A stretch of DNA of 64,000 bases, taken from NCBI RefSeq assembly GCF_015472005.1, contig NZ_BMAQ01000031.1, positions 1 through 64,000 of the forward strand, given 5' to 3'. Made by a program: the position numbers and the translations under genes. Every line of letters begins with the position of its first letter. Position 1 is the stretch's first letter. Below, one piece after another: positions 1-10,014 of the stretch. The notes under the pieces were generated by a model. The model saw only the letters and a list, made by a program, of their open reading frames with translations, was not told the origin of the DNA and ran no database searches. This DNA is from Insulibacter thermoxylanivorax (lineage in GTDB: Bacteria; Bacillota; Bacilli; Paenibacillales; DA-C8).

Positions 1-189
1 CCTTCTTGCCGCCGTTCACACCCGGACCGCGGGCAGGGCCGCGGCGGTCGTCTTTGTCTTCGTCCTTCTTGCCGCCGTTCACACCCGGACCGCGGGCAGG
101 GCCGCGGCGATCATCGTTGTCTTCATCCTTCTTGCCGCCCTTCGCTCCCGGGCCGCGGGTTGGACCCCGGCGCTTGTCATCATCATCGC
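1..189 (-). repeat. 63-bp tandem repeat inside rsgI
   Basis: Two near-identical 63-bp units (1-63, 64-126) and a third diverged unit (127-189) encode 21-residue charged repeats of the form DEDKDDRRGPARGPGVNGGKK-like units. The array is truncated by the window edge, so copy number is unknown. Confidence 0.85.
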
Positions 190-1186
190 TGCTGCCCTTA
201 TTCTTCCCGGTTTCATTACCGCCCTTATGGGAAGCGGGCTTCTCGAAGCCGATATCCTTCTTGCCTTTGGCACTGTTTTTGAACAATTGCTCGATATTCG
301 AACGCAGTTGTTCCTGATCCTTCTCCAGGATGCGCTCCAACCCCCCGGCCTCTTCGGCCAATTGCGTGATCGATTTCTGCTCGATCTCTTCAAGGGGCAG
401 CGCCTGCCCAGTCTTCTCAGCGATGATCAATCCCACGGCCAGTTTGCCCGCAGAGATTCCCTTCTTCTTGGCATCCTCGCGTACTTCATTGGGCACGGTA
501 AGCGTCGTGATGGTGATCGGCTTCTCCTCCATAATGGAAGTCTGCGATGGGACGAGTCCCCCCTCTTCTTCCTCAGAGGTGTCTGCGGATGCTGCAGCCG
601 CAGCGGTTCCGATCGCCGCCTTCTGACGGATGGCGCGATCGATCACAGCCCTCACCTTCTCCTGCAGTTCTTCTTGATTCAGATTGCTGTGTTCTCCGAT
701 GACGGTGCTGGTGATGACGATCTCTGCCTTCCCCGCCGCCACATACGGCTCGAGATAGGGGTCAGCCCGCTCGATCAGCTCTTCCATGACCAGCTCCACA
801 TCACGGCCGATCGCGTCGATGCCTTCCACCAGTTCCCGTCCTGCCTCGTTCAGCCCAACCAGCTCCACTACCCGGGCGTTGTCATCTACGCCGATCTCCA
901 CGCTGGGGTTAATATCGATCGACAGATAAGCCACCGCTGCTGCCACCGTTCCCTGCAGCATCCGCTGCCCGAACAGCGTGCTCAGCGCAACCAGGCAGAG
1001 GAGGAGCGCTGCAGCTGCAAGCGCCCATTGCATTCGGCGCACAGGAGATACTTCCGCCTGTACATCGAAAGCGATCTCTTCGCCGACCTGCATGCCGGGC
1101 TTATAACGCAGCTTGATGAAGCGGCCGTCCCGGGTCATGACGACGGCGCTGCGCCTCGATACTTCCATGACGATCCCTGTATTCAT
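1..1186 (-). CDS. rsgI: Anti-sigma-I factor RsgI (3' end beyond window)
   Basis: Membrane-bound anti-sigma factor that holds SigI at the membrane. The start ATG overlaps the sigI stop as ATGA, the usual sigI-rsgI coupling. Visible in order: a cytoplasmic RsgI_N domain (about residues 1-55, beginning MNTGIVMEVSRRSAVV), one membrane helix (about 55-75), an extracytoplasmic region with the SIDINPSVEIGVDDN segment typical of RsgI, and a charged low-complexity tail rich in Lys, Asp, Arg and Gly. The tail contains 21-residue repeats ending GPGVNGGKK that continue to the window edge. No carbohydrate-binding domain is visible in the part present, unlike clostridial RsgI proteins that sense polysaccharide; one could lie beyond the edge. 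The family assignment is firm; the signal sensed is unknown. Confidence 0.88.
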   Translation of the reverse strand, partial: MNTGIVMEVSRRSAVVMTRDGRFIKLRYKPGMQVGEEIAFDVQAEVSPVRRMQWALAAAALLLCLVALSTLFGQRMLQGTVAAAVAYLSIDINPSVEIGVDDNARVVELVGLNEAGRELVEGIDAIGRDVELVMEELIERADPYLEPYVAAGKAEIVITSTVIGEHSNLNQEELQEKVRAVIDRAIRQKAAIGTAAAAASADTSEEEEGGLVPSQTSIMEEKPITITTLTVPNEVREDAKKKGISAGKLAVGLIIAEKTGQALPLEEIEQKSITQLAEEAGGLERILEKDQEQLRSNIEQLFKNSAKGKKDIGFEKPASHKGGNETGKNKGSSDDDDKRRGPTRGPGAKGGKKDEDNDDRRGPARGPGVNGGKKDEDKDDRRGPARGPGVNGGKK

Positions 1187-1989
1187 AAAGGCTCCTCCCT
1201 TCCTACATCCTCTGGCAGCCGCAGGTAATCCTGCAGGTGCGGATAAGCGCCGCCCGCGATCAGCGCGATGGCGATAAGATATTTGCGATTGCGTTCCAAC
1301 GTCTTGCGGGACACAGGCAGATGTTCTGACAACTCCTTAATCGGGAGCATCTTCTTCTGCATAAGGGTCTCCATCCACTGTTCATTCGCAGCGATGCTCT
1401 TGCCGATCATGATCATCTTCTCCCGCGCATCCCGGTGTTTCGGCGACAGCTTCGTCAACTCGCGAAAAGATATGCCGAACTGGGCCAGCTTGGCCGCATA
1501 TTCCTCAATCTCCTGCTGTCTGTCCAGGCGAAGTTTCTCGCGTTCATAGCGTTCGATGGACTGGTGGATCTCCAGCGGATTGATCAAGTTGTTCTCCTCG
1601 TCCTCCACATCGAAGGCACTGTAAGGGATATGCGGCTGATGGCGATTCTCCCTGCGCAGGTGATCGATCAGCCGGCGGCGGATGACCGTTTCGGCAAAGC
1701 CGAAAAAACTCCCCGCTGCATCACTGGAATATTGATTGATCGCTTCATCAAAGGCCATCAAAGCGATGCTGTACTCATCATCCCGCGTTGGATCGATGTA
1801 CCGCCTGCAGAAACGGCTGGTCATCTTCGCGATCAACGGCTGATAATTCGTGATGAATTCGTTGCGGAGTTTAACATCGCCTTGCTGGATCCTCGCGATC
1901 GTGATTTCAACAGGCATCTCTTCCTGCTCGTCAGCATCCCTTATGGAAGGCTGCCTGCCGAGAAATCTATGTAATACTGCTAGCAGCAA
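1183..1989 (-). CDS. sigI: RNA polymerase sigma factor SigI
   Basis: Alternative sigma factor of the SigI family, controlled by the adjacent RsgI; in Bacillus it is linked to heat and cell-wall stress, in cellulolytic clostridia to polysaccharide sensing. The region-2-like part contains NYQPLIAKMTSRFCRRYID and DDEYSIALMAFDEAINQY. The C-terminal SigI-specific part ends with LPVSRKTLERNRKYLIAIALIAGG, very like Bacillus SigI. Length about 268 aa is normal. A GTG at 1998 is in frame, but the GAGGGG ribosome site abuts it; the TTG at 1989 has proper 8-nt spacing and is preferred. The gene overlaps rsgI by 4 nt. Confidence 0.9.
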   Translation of the reverse strand: MLLAVLHRFLGRQPSIRDADEQEEMPVEITIARIQQGDVKLRNEFITNYQPLIAKMTSRFCRRYIDPTRDDEYSIALMAFDEAINQYSSDAAGSFFGFAETVIRRRLIDHLRRENRHQPHIPYSAFDVEDEENNLINPLEIHQSIERYEREKLRLDRQQEIEEYAAKLAQFGISFRELTKLSPKHRDAREKMIMIGKSIAANEQWMETLMQKKMLPIKELSEHLPVSRKTLERNRKYLIAIALIAGGAYPHLQDYLRLPEDVGREEPL

Positions 1990-2025
1990 TTGTTCCACCC
2001 CTCGCTATATAATATCGTCGACAGA

Positions 2026-2050
2026 ATGGGGTTTATGGGGGCTGGATGAA
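2026..2050 (-). promoter_or_regulatory. Possible SigI-type promoter of sigI-rsgI
   Basis: On the minus strand a CCCCC block is followed after about 16 nt by CGACGATA, just upstream of sigI. This resembles the C-rich -35 and CGA-type -10 described for SigI autoregulated promoters. Weak pattern evidence only. Confidence 0.3.
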
Positions 2051-2113
2051 CATATGGACCCCTCACGCCTGCCTGTGTCGCTTCACAACGGACATTCCAC
2101 AGCTTACTCTATG

Positions 2114-2139
2114 CAAAAAGCGCCTCATCAGAGGCGCCT
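2114..2139 (-). terminator. Intrinsic terminator after the 2155-2580 gene
   Basis: Minus-strand stem GGCGCCTC-TGAT-GAGGCGCT followed by TTTTT, 16 nt past the stop codon. Confidence 0.8.
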
Positions 2140-2154
2140 GTCCTATAGGCTTAG

Positions 2155-2580
2155 TCACAATCTGCCTAGTTTGTTCTTGTTCCGCAATTTGGAATATCGT
2201 TGACTGAGCACGACGAGCCTCTTCTTCAACTGCTCCTCCCATTCCTCATCACCGATGGATTTGGCGATGGGCAGGAGATCCAGCGCCATATCGATCTGAT
2301 TGCGCACGATCGACAGCGGATCTTCGTCCTCTTCATTGACGCAGTTGTCGTACAGCTGATCCGCATGCTCTAACTCCACAAAGTCTTCAAAATCGATCTC
2401 GGTGGCACCGTCGCCATGAGCGTATTCAGCCAGGATTTCGTATTCATTTTCGATCAGGTAATGCACCTCAACCCGGTGGCATACCGGGCAGAACAGCAAC
2501 GGTACATTCTGAATACGCGTCCGGATGTATTTTAAAGTACCCCGAGTACCGATCATACTGGCTCCACAGCAGAAACTCAT
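2155..2580 (-). CDS. Conserved hypothetical protein with zinc-ribbon-like N-terminus
   Basis: A 141-aa soluble protein. The N-terminal part carries Cys pairs (FCCGAS near residue 4 and FCPVCHR near residue 31) that resemble a small zinc ribbon of the YgiT type. The middle is acidic (DFEDFVELEHAD, NEEDEDPLS) and the C-terminus is basic and helical (LKKRLVVLSQRYSKLRNKNK). A GGAGGGG ribosome site precedes the ATG. It is a single-gene unit with its own terminator and a TATAAT-like box upstream (about 2667). No function can be assigned. Confidence 0.75.
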   Translation of the reverse strand: MSFCCGASMIGTRGTLKYIRTRIQNVPLLFCPVCHRVEVHYLIENEYEILAEYAHGDGATEIDFEDFVELEHADQLYDNCVNEEDEDPLSIVRNQIDMALDLLPIAKSIGDEEWEEQLKKRLVVLSQRYSKLRNKNKLGRL

Positions 2581-2897
2581 GGCTCACCCCTCCAAGTTTG
2601 CCTCTTATTCGTTATCCATGTTGTCCGATCTAGGATCCCCTGTTACATACATTTACGGTGAATTATATCATAAATCTCCAGATCTTCTAGAAGGCTGATA
2701 ATTTTCTCTTACCTTATTCGCGGCAGGAACGCTTCATTCCTTGTTCTATGGAACGTTAAATATTGGAATACGTGCAGGCACCGCCTGACATTCGCAAACC
2801 CGCAAACCGCAGCTCCGAACGCCTTAGGTTATCGGGTTCGCTGATCCGCGGGTCACCGGGCGCAACCTGTTATTGCATCCATCGCAGCGGGCTGGTT
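2581..2897. other. Intergenic region without a gene
   Basis: About 317 nt between the antiporter stop and the small zinc-ribbon gene. It contains a minus-strand TATAAT-like box near 2667 suitable for the downstream gene. I see no coding potential, RNA gene or clear riboswitch. Confidence 0.5.
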
Positions 2898-4730
2898 TTA
2901 TTTCTCCTCCAAGGCTTGTCTCATCTGCTCGATATGCTCCGCTTCCCCGCTGACCAAGAGCCGGTCGCCCAGCAGGATCTCCGTCGATCCCTGAGGAACG
3001 ACGAAGGATTGTCCGCGATAGATGCGAAGCACTAAAGCCTGTCCTAAGATCGGCATATCTCTCAGCATCATCTTATGATAAGCAGGATTGCGAACGACAA
3101 GTTCCTTCAAGGTATCGTCGTTGGTGGTGATCAGCTTCACCGCGCCCGGGTACTGGATCATCCCGCGCAGCAGCGTCCGCGCCGCATACAAGGTCGAGAA
3201 CACCGTGAAACCTTCCTCTTCCGCCTTCTCCACGCGCTCCGGATCTTCCAGACGAACGATGATCCGTTCCACTCCCATCGAATGGGCGTGACGGGCCAAC
3301 TGCATATTCACCTGATCATCAAGAGAACCGCAGATCAAGACATCAGCATCAAAGGCCCCCTTGTCGGCCAGAGAGACGATATCCAAACGAGGCACTTCCG
3401 TCAGCGGGAAACGGCTGTACTGCTCCTCCTTAGATTCCATCCCCGAAGGCTTGGCGCTGTACAGCGTGACCTCCAAGCCATCCTTCTGCAGATCCTGAGA
3501 TACAGGAAGGGTGATATGATTCGCACCGATCATCGCGATCTTCAGCGGTTTGTCCTCCTTAGGCGGGTTCAAGCGATTGAACATGACCGGAGCGACGAAA
3601 CAGCTGATAATCGCCACGAGGATCAGCGCGCCATGCATCGACGAGGTGATCAAGCCGAGATCAAGAGCTACGGTCGCTGCAGCGATTACCAAACTCAAGG
3701 TAGAAGACAGCAGGATCCCGGCACTCATGGACTCCTTCCATCCGAACCAGAAGCGGAGCATGACGGCCGGCATCAGCTTCGAGATGAAGAGCGCCAGGAG
3801 CAGCACGGGGATGAAGAACAGGATGCGAATATCGCTGAACAGCTCCCAGATATTCAATTTCACCCCGGTCATCACGAAGAAGATCGGGATCAAGAATCCA
3901 TAGCCGAAGCTCTCCAGCGAATGTTGGAAACCTTTATCCGGCACGACCAAAGTCACGACCACCCCGGCCAGGAATGCGCCGAGGATATTCTCCACACCCA
4001 TGTTCTCTGACATCACGACGAAGAACAGGAGCAGAGCGAATACCCCGCGGGTGCCCAGCTGCGCAGTTCCCTTCATCAAGGCTTCAAGAAACTTCGAACG
4101 CGTGAATCTTCGAATCGAGAGATAGACGATCACCACGAGCAGGAAGAAGGCGATGAGCAGCAGCATGCTGGCCATCGAACCGCTGAGTGAACTTATGTAG
4201 ATCGCAAGCAAGATCATCGTGACAAAATCCGAGATCACGGTGATCAACAGAATCGTCTGTCCAAACGGCGTCTCGATCAAACCTTGCTCCTTAAGCACAG
4301 GAACAACCACGCCGAGGGAGATCGTAGCGATGATAATCGTCATCAGGTAGGGTTCGCTGACGAAGCCCAGCCAGACCAATCCCTCTGCCAATCCGTATGA
4401 GATCAGCAGGATCCCGGTGAACACGATCAGCGATGCGACCAGCGGATTCGGACCTTTCTTGCGCGGGGATCTCCTTCTCGCAAATTGATTGAAATCAATC
4501 TCCATCCCGCTTAAGAACATGAGATAGATGAGGCCGAAGGTGGAGAGCAGCTCCAACCAAGCATCTTCTTGAATCAGATTAAATCCGCTTCTGCCGATGA
4601 TCAGTCCGACGAGGATCTCCGCTACGACAACGGGCAACACTTTGAGCCGCAGTTGATGCAGGATGATCGGAATAGCGAAGGCGATCGCGACGACGATCAG
4701 GAGTGATGTAAGGGATGTATGTGCTCCCAT
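2898..4730 (-). CDS. Kef-type monovalent cation:proton antiporter (CPA2) with TrkA domains
   Basis: Membrane antiporter exchanging K+ or Na+ for protons. The first ~390 residues form about a dozen hydrophobic helices typical of the Na+/H+ exchanger domain, starting LLIVVAIAFAIPIILHQL and including FLSGMEIDFNQF. This is followed by a TrkA-N Rossmann domain (about 395-520; IAMIGANHITLPVSQDL, LICGSLDDQVN) and a TrkA-C domain (about 530-610; VLRIYRGQSFVVPQGS, LLGDRLLVSGE). The three-domain order and 610-aa length fit bacterial CPA2 antiporters gated by nucleotide or c-di-AMP. AAGGAGG precedes the ATG. It appears monocistronic. The transported ion cannot be told from sequence. Confidence 0.88.
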   Translation of the reverse strand: MGAHTSLTSLLIVVAIAFAIPIILHQLRLKVLPVVVAEILVGLIIGRSGFNLIQEDAWLELLSTFGLIYLMFLSGMEIDFNQFARRRSPRKKGPNPLVASLIVFTGILLISYGLAEGLVWLGFVSEPYLMTIIIATISLGVVVPVLKEQGLIETPFGQTILLITVISDFVTMILLAIYISSLSGSMASMLLLIAFFLLVVIVYLSIRRFTRSKFLEALMKGTAQLGTRGVFALLLFFVVMSENMGVENILGAFLAGVVVTLVVPDKGFQHSLESFGYGFLIPIFFVMTGVKLNIWELFSDIRILFFIPVLLLALFISKLMPAVMLRFWFGWKESMSAGILLSSTLSLVIAAATVALDLGLITSSMHGALILVAIISCFVAPVMFNRLNPPKEDKPLKIAMIGANHITLPVSQDLQKDGLEVTLYSAKPSGMESKEEQYSRFPLTEVPRLDIVSLADKGAFDADVLICGSLDDQVNMQLARHAHSMGVERIIVRLEDPERVEKAEEEGFTVFSTLYAARTLLRGMIQYPGAVKLITTNDDTLKELVVRNPAYHKMMLRDMPILGQALVLRIYRGQSFVVPQGSTEILLGDRLLVSGEAEHIEQMRQALEEK

Positions 4731-4927
4731 TAGGCGCCTCCTTTGCAGTCACGCGGGCGGCCTGCCCGCTGTTTGTAGTCTGTACTTTTTTCCATTATCC
4801 ATAACATTGCTCCGACAGGCAAGCCATGAACCGGGCATGATTCGGCTGGCAGCCGTTTATTGGACCTTAAGCGGCAGGCGATTGCCTTGATTCTATAGCT
4901 CTCTATGAATATTGCATACACTGTTAA
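4731..4927. other. Leader/promoter region of the antiporter
   Basis: About 200 nt upstream of the antiporter ATG, GC-rich with several short inverted repeats. I looked for a c-di-AMP riboswitch, which often precedes K+ transporters, and did not find its conserved core. Confidence 0.4.
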
Positions 4928-4955
4928 GAAAAAAAGCCGCCCCAAGGCGGCTCAA
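4928..4955 (-). terminator. Intrinsic terminator after gcvH
   Basis: Minus-strand stem GAGCCGCC-TTG-GGGCGGCT followed by a run of seven T. Confidence 0.88.
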
Positions 4956-5038
4956 GCAAACAACCAAACAAACGACTTCCCGCGGCCGCTTGTCCCGGCC
5001 GGCATCCAGTCCGTGCACCCAACCATCCCAGCTGCGGT

Positions 5039-5428
5039 TTAAGCCTCTGTACCCCCGTAGGTCTCTCTGTACTTGTCCGCAGACCAGAGTTTCTCGAGTT
5101 CCGATGCATCGGTGTATTCGATTGCGATCAGCCAGCCATCGCCGTAAGGAGCTTCGTTCACCTTGCCCGGAGTATCGGCAAGCGCTTCGTTGATCGCAGC
5201 TACTTTGCCGGATACCGGAGCGTACAGCTCCGATACGGTCTTCACTGATTCAACGCTGCCGAAAGGCTGACCGCCGGTGACGGGATCGCCGACGCGCGGC
5301 AGTTCCACGAACACGATCTCGCCCAGCTCGCTGACGGCAAATTCCGTCATGCCGATCACCACGCGGCTGCCTTCCACCCGCACCCATTGATGGTCTTCAC
5401 TGTACTTTAACGCTGCAGGAATCTCCAA
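5039..5428 (-). CDS. gcvH: Glycine cleavage system H protein
   Basis: Lipoyl carrier protein that shuttles the aminomethyl group of glycine between the P, T and L proteins; also an entry point for lipoate in Firmicutes. The sequence shows [20 protein letters not shown], the lipoylation site [18 protein letters not shown] (Lys at residue 63) and the [14 protein letters not shown] end. TTG at 5428 is preferred: it gives [15 protein letters not shown], matching the family start, and has GGAGG 10 nt upstream; the in-frame GTG at 5437 touches the ribosome site. No gcvT or gcvP lies nearby. It follows leuB but has its own terminator. Confidence 0.93.
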   Translation of the reverse strand: MEIPAALKYSEDHQWVRVEGSRVVIGMTEFAVSELGEIVFVELPRVGDPVTGGQPFGSVESVKTVSELYAPVSGKVAAINEALADTPGKVNEAPYGDGWLIAIEYTDASELEKLWSADKYRETYGGTEA

Positions 5429-5592
5429 TCCATTCACTCCTCCGTCGTCTGTTGTCCATCTTAGCTGTCTTTAGACTGAATCCAGTCCTGAATGCAGACC
5501 TTAACATGGCAAATACTAGCACTCATGCAGGGGGAAAGTCAAGCCGAAGGCTCACACCGCTAGCAGAGGATGACCAGTATGATGCACATGCT

Positions 5593-6675
5593 TTACACTT
5601 TGCGCATATGCTCTGCGACCAGGGATCCCATCTGCTCCGTGCTGATGGCTTTGCTCGAATCTACGGCGATATCCGCCGTGCGGTGGCCGGCATTCAGAAC
5701 ATCCTGTACCGCTTTCTCGATGCTGTCCGCTGCATCGGCATAGTTGAAGGTGTAACGCAGCATCATCGCCGCTGAGAGGATCGTCGCCAGGGGATTGGCG
5801 ATGCCCTTGCCGGCGATATCCGGTGCCGAACCGTGCACGGGTTCGTACAAGCCGAAGCTGCCCTCGCCCAGCGATGCCGATGCCAGCATGCCGATGGAAC
5901 CGGTCAGCATCGCCGCTTCATCGCTGAGGATATCGCCGAACATATTCTCCGTGACGATCACGTCGAAGCTCGCAGGACGGCGCAGGAGCTGCATCGCACA
6001 GTTATCGACGAGGATGTGCTCGAGTTCCACGTCAGGATATTCCGGAGCGATACGGTTCACCGTCTCTCTCCAGAGGCGGGAGGTCTCCAGCACGTTGGCC
6101 TTGTCGACAGATGCCAATTTCTTGCGGCGCTTGCGCGCGATCTCGAAGGCCTGGCGCACGATCCGCTCCACTTCCATCACACTGTATACGCTGGTATCTA
6201 CCGCTTCTTCACCGCCCGGTCCCTCGCGGCGGAACTTGTCGCCGAAGTAGATGCCGCCCGTCAGTTCGCGCACCACGATAAGATCCGTTCCTTCCAGCAC
6301 TTCCCGCTTCAGCGTCGAAGCCTCGATCAAGCAATCGAAGACAACCGCCGGACGCAGATTGGAGAAGAGACCAAGTTCCTTGCGGATGCCAAGGAGCCCG
6401 GTCTCCGGACGAAGTTCCTTCGGATTGTTATCCCACTTCGGACCGCCGACGGCTCCCAGCAGCACGGCATCCGCGCTGCGGCACATCTGCAGCGTCTCAT
6501 CCGGCAGCGGCGTGCCCTTCTCATCGATGGCGATGCCGCCGAACAGACCGTGTTCAAATTCAAAGCGATAGCCGTACAGTTCCTCCACCCGCTTGAGCAC
6601 CTTGATCGCTTCATTGACGACTTCCGGCCCGATCCCATCGCCGGCGATGACGGCGATTTTCTTGACTTCTGCCAC
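5593..6675 (-). CDS. leuB: 3-isopropylmalate dehydrogenase
   Basis: NAD-dependent oxidative decarboxylation of 3-isopropylmalate to 2-ketoisocaproate, third step of leucine synthesis. Family signatures are visible: [12 protein letters not shown] at the N-terminus, [12 protein letters not shown], the metal/substrate loop [12 protein letters not shown], and [20 protein letters not shown], then [18 protein letters not shown] for NAD binding. The length of ~360 aa is normal. GTG at 6675 is chosen because AAGGAG lies 8 nt upstream; the GTG at 6684 overlaps that site. It lies 100 nt after leuA and is likely co-transcribed. leuC and leuD do not follow, unlike in the Bacillus ilv-leu operon. Confidence 0.94.
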   Translation of the reverse strand: MAEVKKIAVIAGDGIGPEVVNEAIKVLKRVEELYGYRFEFEHGLFGGIAIDEKGTPLPDETLQMCRSADAVLLGAVGGPKWDNNPKELRPETGLLGIRKELGLFSNLRPAVVFDCLIEASTLKREVLEGTDLIVVRELTGGIYFGDKFRREGPGGEEAVDTSVYSVMEVERIVRQAFEIARKRRKKLASVDKANVLETSRLWRETVNRIAPEYPDVELEHILVDNCAMQLLRRPASFDVIVTENMFGDILSDEAAMLTGSIGMLASASLGEGSFGLYEPVHGSAPDIAGKGIANPLATILSAAMMLRYTFNYADAADSIEKAVQDVLNAGHRTADIAVDSSKAISTEQMGSLVAEHMRKV

Positions 6676-6775
6676 TTCAACCACTCCTTATCATGGATTC
6701 AACTTCTGGGATTGCCTATCGTATCATTCGTACCATAAGTCTCGCCATAAATCCAAGATATAGAACCAATGAGGA

Positions 6776-8455
6776 TTATAGGCGTTCGCTATGAGCCTGT
6801 TTCATATGGTTCACAGCACTGAACAAGGCTCTGACAGAAGAGGTCATGATATCGGGATCCACGCCGGCTCCCCAGAACACCGTTCCCTGATCATCGGTGA
6901 TGCCGATGTAGGAGATCGCCTGCGCCTTCGAACCGATCTCAAGGGCATGCTGCTTGTAGATCATATTGTTGTAAGAGAGACCGAGTTCCTTCTGAAGCGC
7001 ATCATTCACCGCATCCAAGCGGCCGTTGCCTATGCCGATGATCTCCTTCGTCTCGCCGCCAATAGTCAGCGTCACCGCCGCCTCATAATCCCCGTTCTTC
7101 TTCGTGAACAAGCAGCGTTCAAAGGCAAACGGCTTCTCGATATTGACATAGGTTTCGCGGAAGATCTCCAGGATCTCCTCCGGCTGCAGTTCCTTCTCCA
7201 GCTTGTCGGATACATCCTTCACCCGATAGCCGACATGCTCGCGCATCTCTGCCGGCATCTCCAAGCCGAAGCGCTGCTGCAGGATATAGCCGATCCCGCC
7301 CTTGCCCGACTGGCTGTTGATGCGGATGATATCGCCTTCGTACTCCCTGCCGATATCCTTCGGATCGATCGGCAAGTACGGCACGTTCCAGTACTTCGGT
7401 TTCTTCTCCTCGCGCCAAGCCATGCCCTTCGCGATGGCATCCTGATGGGAGCCCGAGAAGGCTGTAAACACCAGTTCCCCGGCATAGGGATGCCGTTCCC
7501 CGACCCGCATCTTCGTCAGCCGCTCATAGACCTTGATGATCTCCGGCAGATTCTCGAAGTTCAGTTTCGGATCAACGCCGTGTGAATACAGATTCAGAGC
7601 CAGCGTGACGATATCTACATTGCCCGTGCGCTCGCCGTTGCCGAACAAGGTTCCTTCTACCCGCTGTCCTCCTGCCAGAATGCCAAGCTCAGCATCGGCC
7701 ACACCGGTTCCCCGGTCATTGTGCGGATGGACGGAGAGGATGACGTGTTCGCGATAGTTCAGATGGTTGCTCATATATTCGATCTGACTCGCATAGACGT
7801 GAGGCATCGACATCTGTACGGTAGCAGGGAGATTGATGATCACGGGATTGTCCGCAGAAGGCTGCCAGACATCCAGCACTTCATTGCAGATCTCCAATGC
7901 ATATTCGATCTCCGTTCCCGTGAAGCTCTCAGGCGAATATTGGAATTGGAAGTTACCTTCCGTCTCTGCAGCGAACTTCTTCAGCAGCTTCGCCCCGGTA
8001 ACAGCGATCTCGATGATCTCCTGCTTCGACTTGCGGAAAACCTGTTCCCGCTGTGCTACGGACGTCGAGTTATACAGATGGACGATCGCCCGCTTCGCTC
8101 CCCGCAACGCTTCGAAGGTCTTACGGATGATATGTTCGCGGGATTGGGTCAACACTTGGATCGTCACATCATCCGGGATCAGATCCTGTTCGATCAACGT
8201 GCGCAGGAATCGGTATTCGGTCTCCGAGGCTGCGGGGAAACCAACCTCGATCTCCTTGAAACCGATCTCGACGAGCATCTTGAAGTATTCTAGTTTCTCT
8301 TCCAGATTCATCGGCACGACAAGCGCCTGGTTGCCGTCGCGGAGGTCGACGCTGCACCAGATCGGCGCTTCGGAGATGTAATCCTTCTTAGCCCAATTCA
8401 GGCTTGGTTCTGGGGGGAGAAAATAACCTCTTGTGTATTTGTCCACGTTCTTCAT
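6776..8455 (-). CDS. leuA: 2-isopropylmalate synthase, long (yeast/actinobacterial-like) form
   Basis: Condenses acetyl-CoA with 2-ketoisovalerate, the first committed step to leucine. At 559 aa with the N-terminal RGYFLPPEPSLNWAKKDYISEAPIWCSVDLRDGNQAL-type region (about residues 9-45) it belongs to the long LeuA subgroup known from yeast and Corynebacterium, not the ~513-aa form of Bacillus subtilis. The HMGL-like TIM barrel has the metal/catalytic motifs VDLRDGNQAL, HPHNDRGTGVADAE and NGERTGNVD. The C-terminal ~130 residues form the LeuA regulatory domain for leucine feedback. It is under its own promoter and T-box. The assignment is firm. Confidence 0.93.
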   Translation of the reverse strand: MKNVDKYTRGYFLPPEPSLNWAKKDYISEAPIWCSVDLRDGNQALVVPMNLEEKLEYFKMLVEIGFKEIEVGFPAASETEYRFLRTLIEQDLIPDDVTIQVLTQSREHIIRKTFEALRGAKRAIVHLYNSTSVAQREQVFRKSKQEIIEIAVTGAKLLKKFAAETEGNFQFQYSPESFTGTEIEYALEICNEVLDVWQPSADNPVIINLPATVQMSMPHVYASQIEYMSNHLNYREHVILSVHPHNDRGTGVADAELGILAGGQRVEGTLFGNGERTGNVDIVTLALNLYSHGVDPKLNFENLPEIIKVYERLTKMRVGERHPYAGELVFTAFSGSHQDAIAKGMAWREEKKPKYWNVPYLPIDPKDIGREYEGDIIRINSQSGKGGIGYILQQRFGLEMPAEMREHVGYRVKDVSDKLEKELQPEEILEIFRETYVNIEKPFAFERCLFTKKNGDYEAAVTLTIGGETKEIIGIGNGRLDAVNDALQKELGLSYNNMIYKQHALEIGSKAQAISYIGITDDQGTVFWGAGVDPDIMTSSVRALFSAVNHMKQAHSERL

Positions 8456-8519
8456 CGTCCCTACCTACCTTTCATGTGAAGCTTGCTGATCTCGAGCGCT
8501 GTGAGAAGCAAACTTAATG

Positions 8520-8832
8520 GATATAAAAAAGTCTTCCGCCTCCTGATCGGAGACGAAAGACTGTAAGCATCTTCCGCGGTACCACTCCATTTCATACCCT
8601 TAGATGGGTATGCGCTTAGTGAGCAGGATGAGTTCCATCCCGCATCTCCTGAATTAACGGTCAGGTCCCGGCTCCACCTACAGAGGCATGCGAGAAGCCT
8701 GTTCAGCGAGCTACTCTGAGGCGAGTTCGGATGATTCGCCGCCGCTGCTTCGCACCTACCAGCAGCTCTCTGTGCGCTGGGAATCCCCTACTGCTCCTCT
8801 TCATCGTAATTGGAAGTGATGCTGATTTTATT
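8520..8832 (-). promoter_or_regulatory. T-box leader of leuA, leucine specifier
   Basis: The minus-strand leader contains the T-box sequence GAGTGGTACCGCGGAAG (8571-8587 region), the AGAGAGCTGCTGG stem I signature, and an attenuator hairpin. By alignment of the segment GAACTCGCCTCAGAGTAG with other leaders the specifier codon is CTC (8723-8725), i.e. leucine. Uncharged tRNA-Leu would favour antitermination of leuA-leuB. The matching tRNA-Leu with anticodon GAG lies at 37831-37916. Confidence 0.88.
8525..8563 (-). terminator. T-box attenuator terminator before leuA
   Basis: Minus-strand stem AGTCTTTCGTCTCC-GATC-AGGAGGCGGAAGACT with T-run, two G-T wobbles. Confidence 0.88.
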
Positions 8833-8837
8833 CATAT

Positions 8838-8867
8838 ATTCTACTCGAAGGCCTGATGGAAAATCAA
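8838..8867 (-). promoter_or_regulatory. Sigma-A promoter of leuA
   Basis: Minus-strand -35 TTGATT (8862-8867) and -10 TAGAAT (8838-8843) with an 18-nt spacer, immediately after the ilvC stop, so leuA-leuB can be transcribed apart from ilvBNC. Confidence 0.65.
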
Positions 8868-8874
8868 GCCCTTT

Positions 8875-9882
<1,008 letters not shown>

Positions 9883-10014
9883 TTAGTCATTTAGGACTTT
9901 AATGTAAGTGAGTTATAGGGTAGAGAAACACCGCATAAAGAGGTTTCTCTCCAGTGCCTGTTCACTATGAACCATGTTGGTGGGAACCTTAGGACGGATT
10001 AGGAACGAACGCCG

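Noticed and set aside
227-1228. 333-aa plus-strand open frame
   Set aside because: Antisense to rsgI, which is supported by coupling to sigI and by its domain pattern.
4731-4927. c-di-AMP riboswitch before the Kef antiporter
   Set aside because: Expected on biological grounds, but the conserved core could not be found.
5833-6738. 301-aa plus-strand open frame
   Set aside because: Antisense to leuB, whose family identity is certain; no domain signal in the frame.
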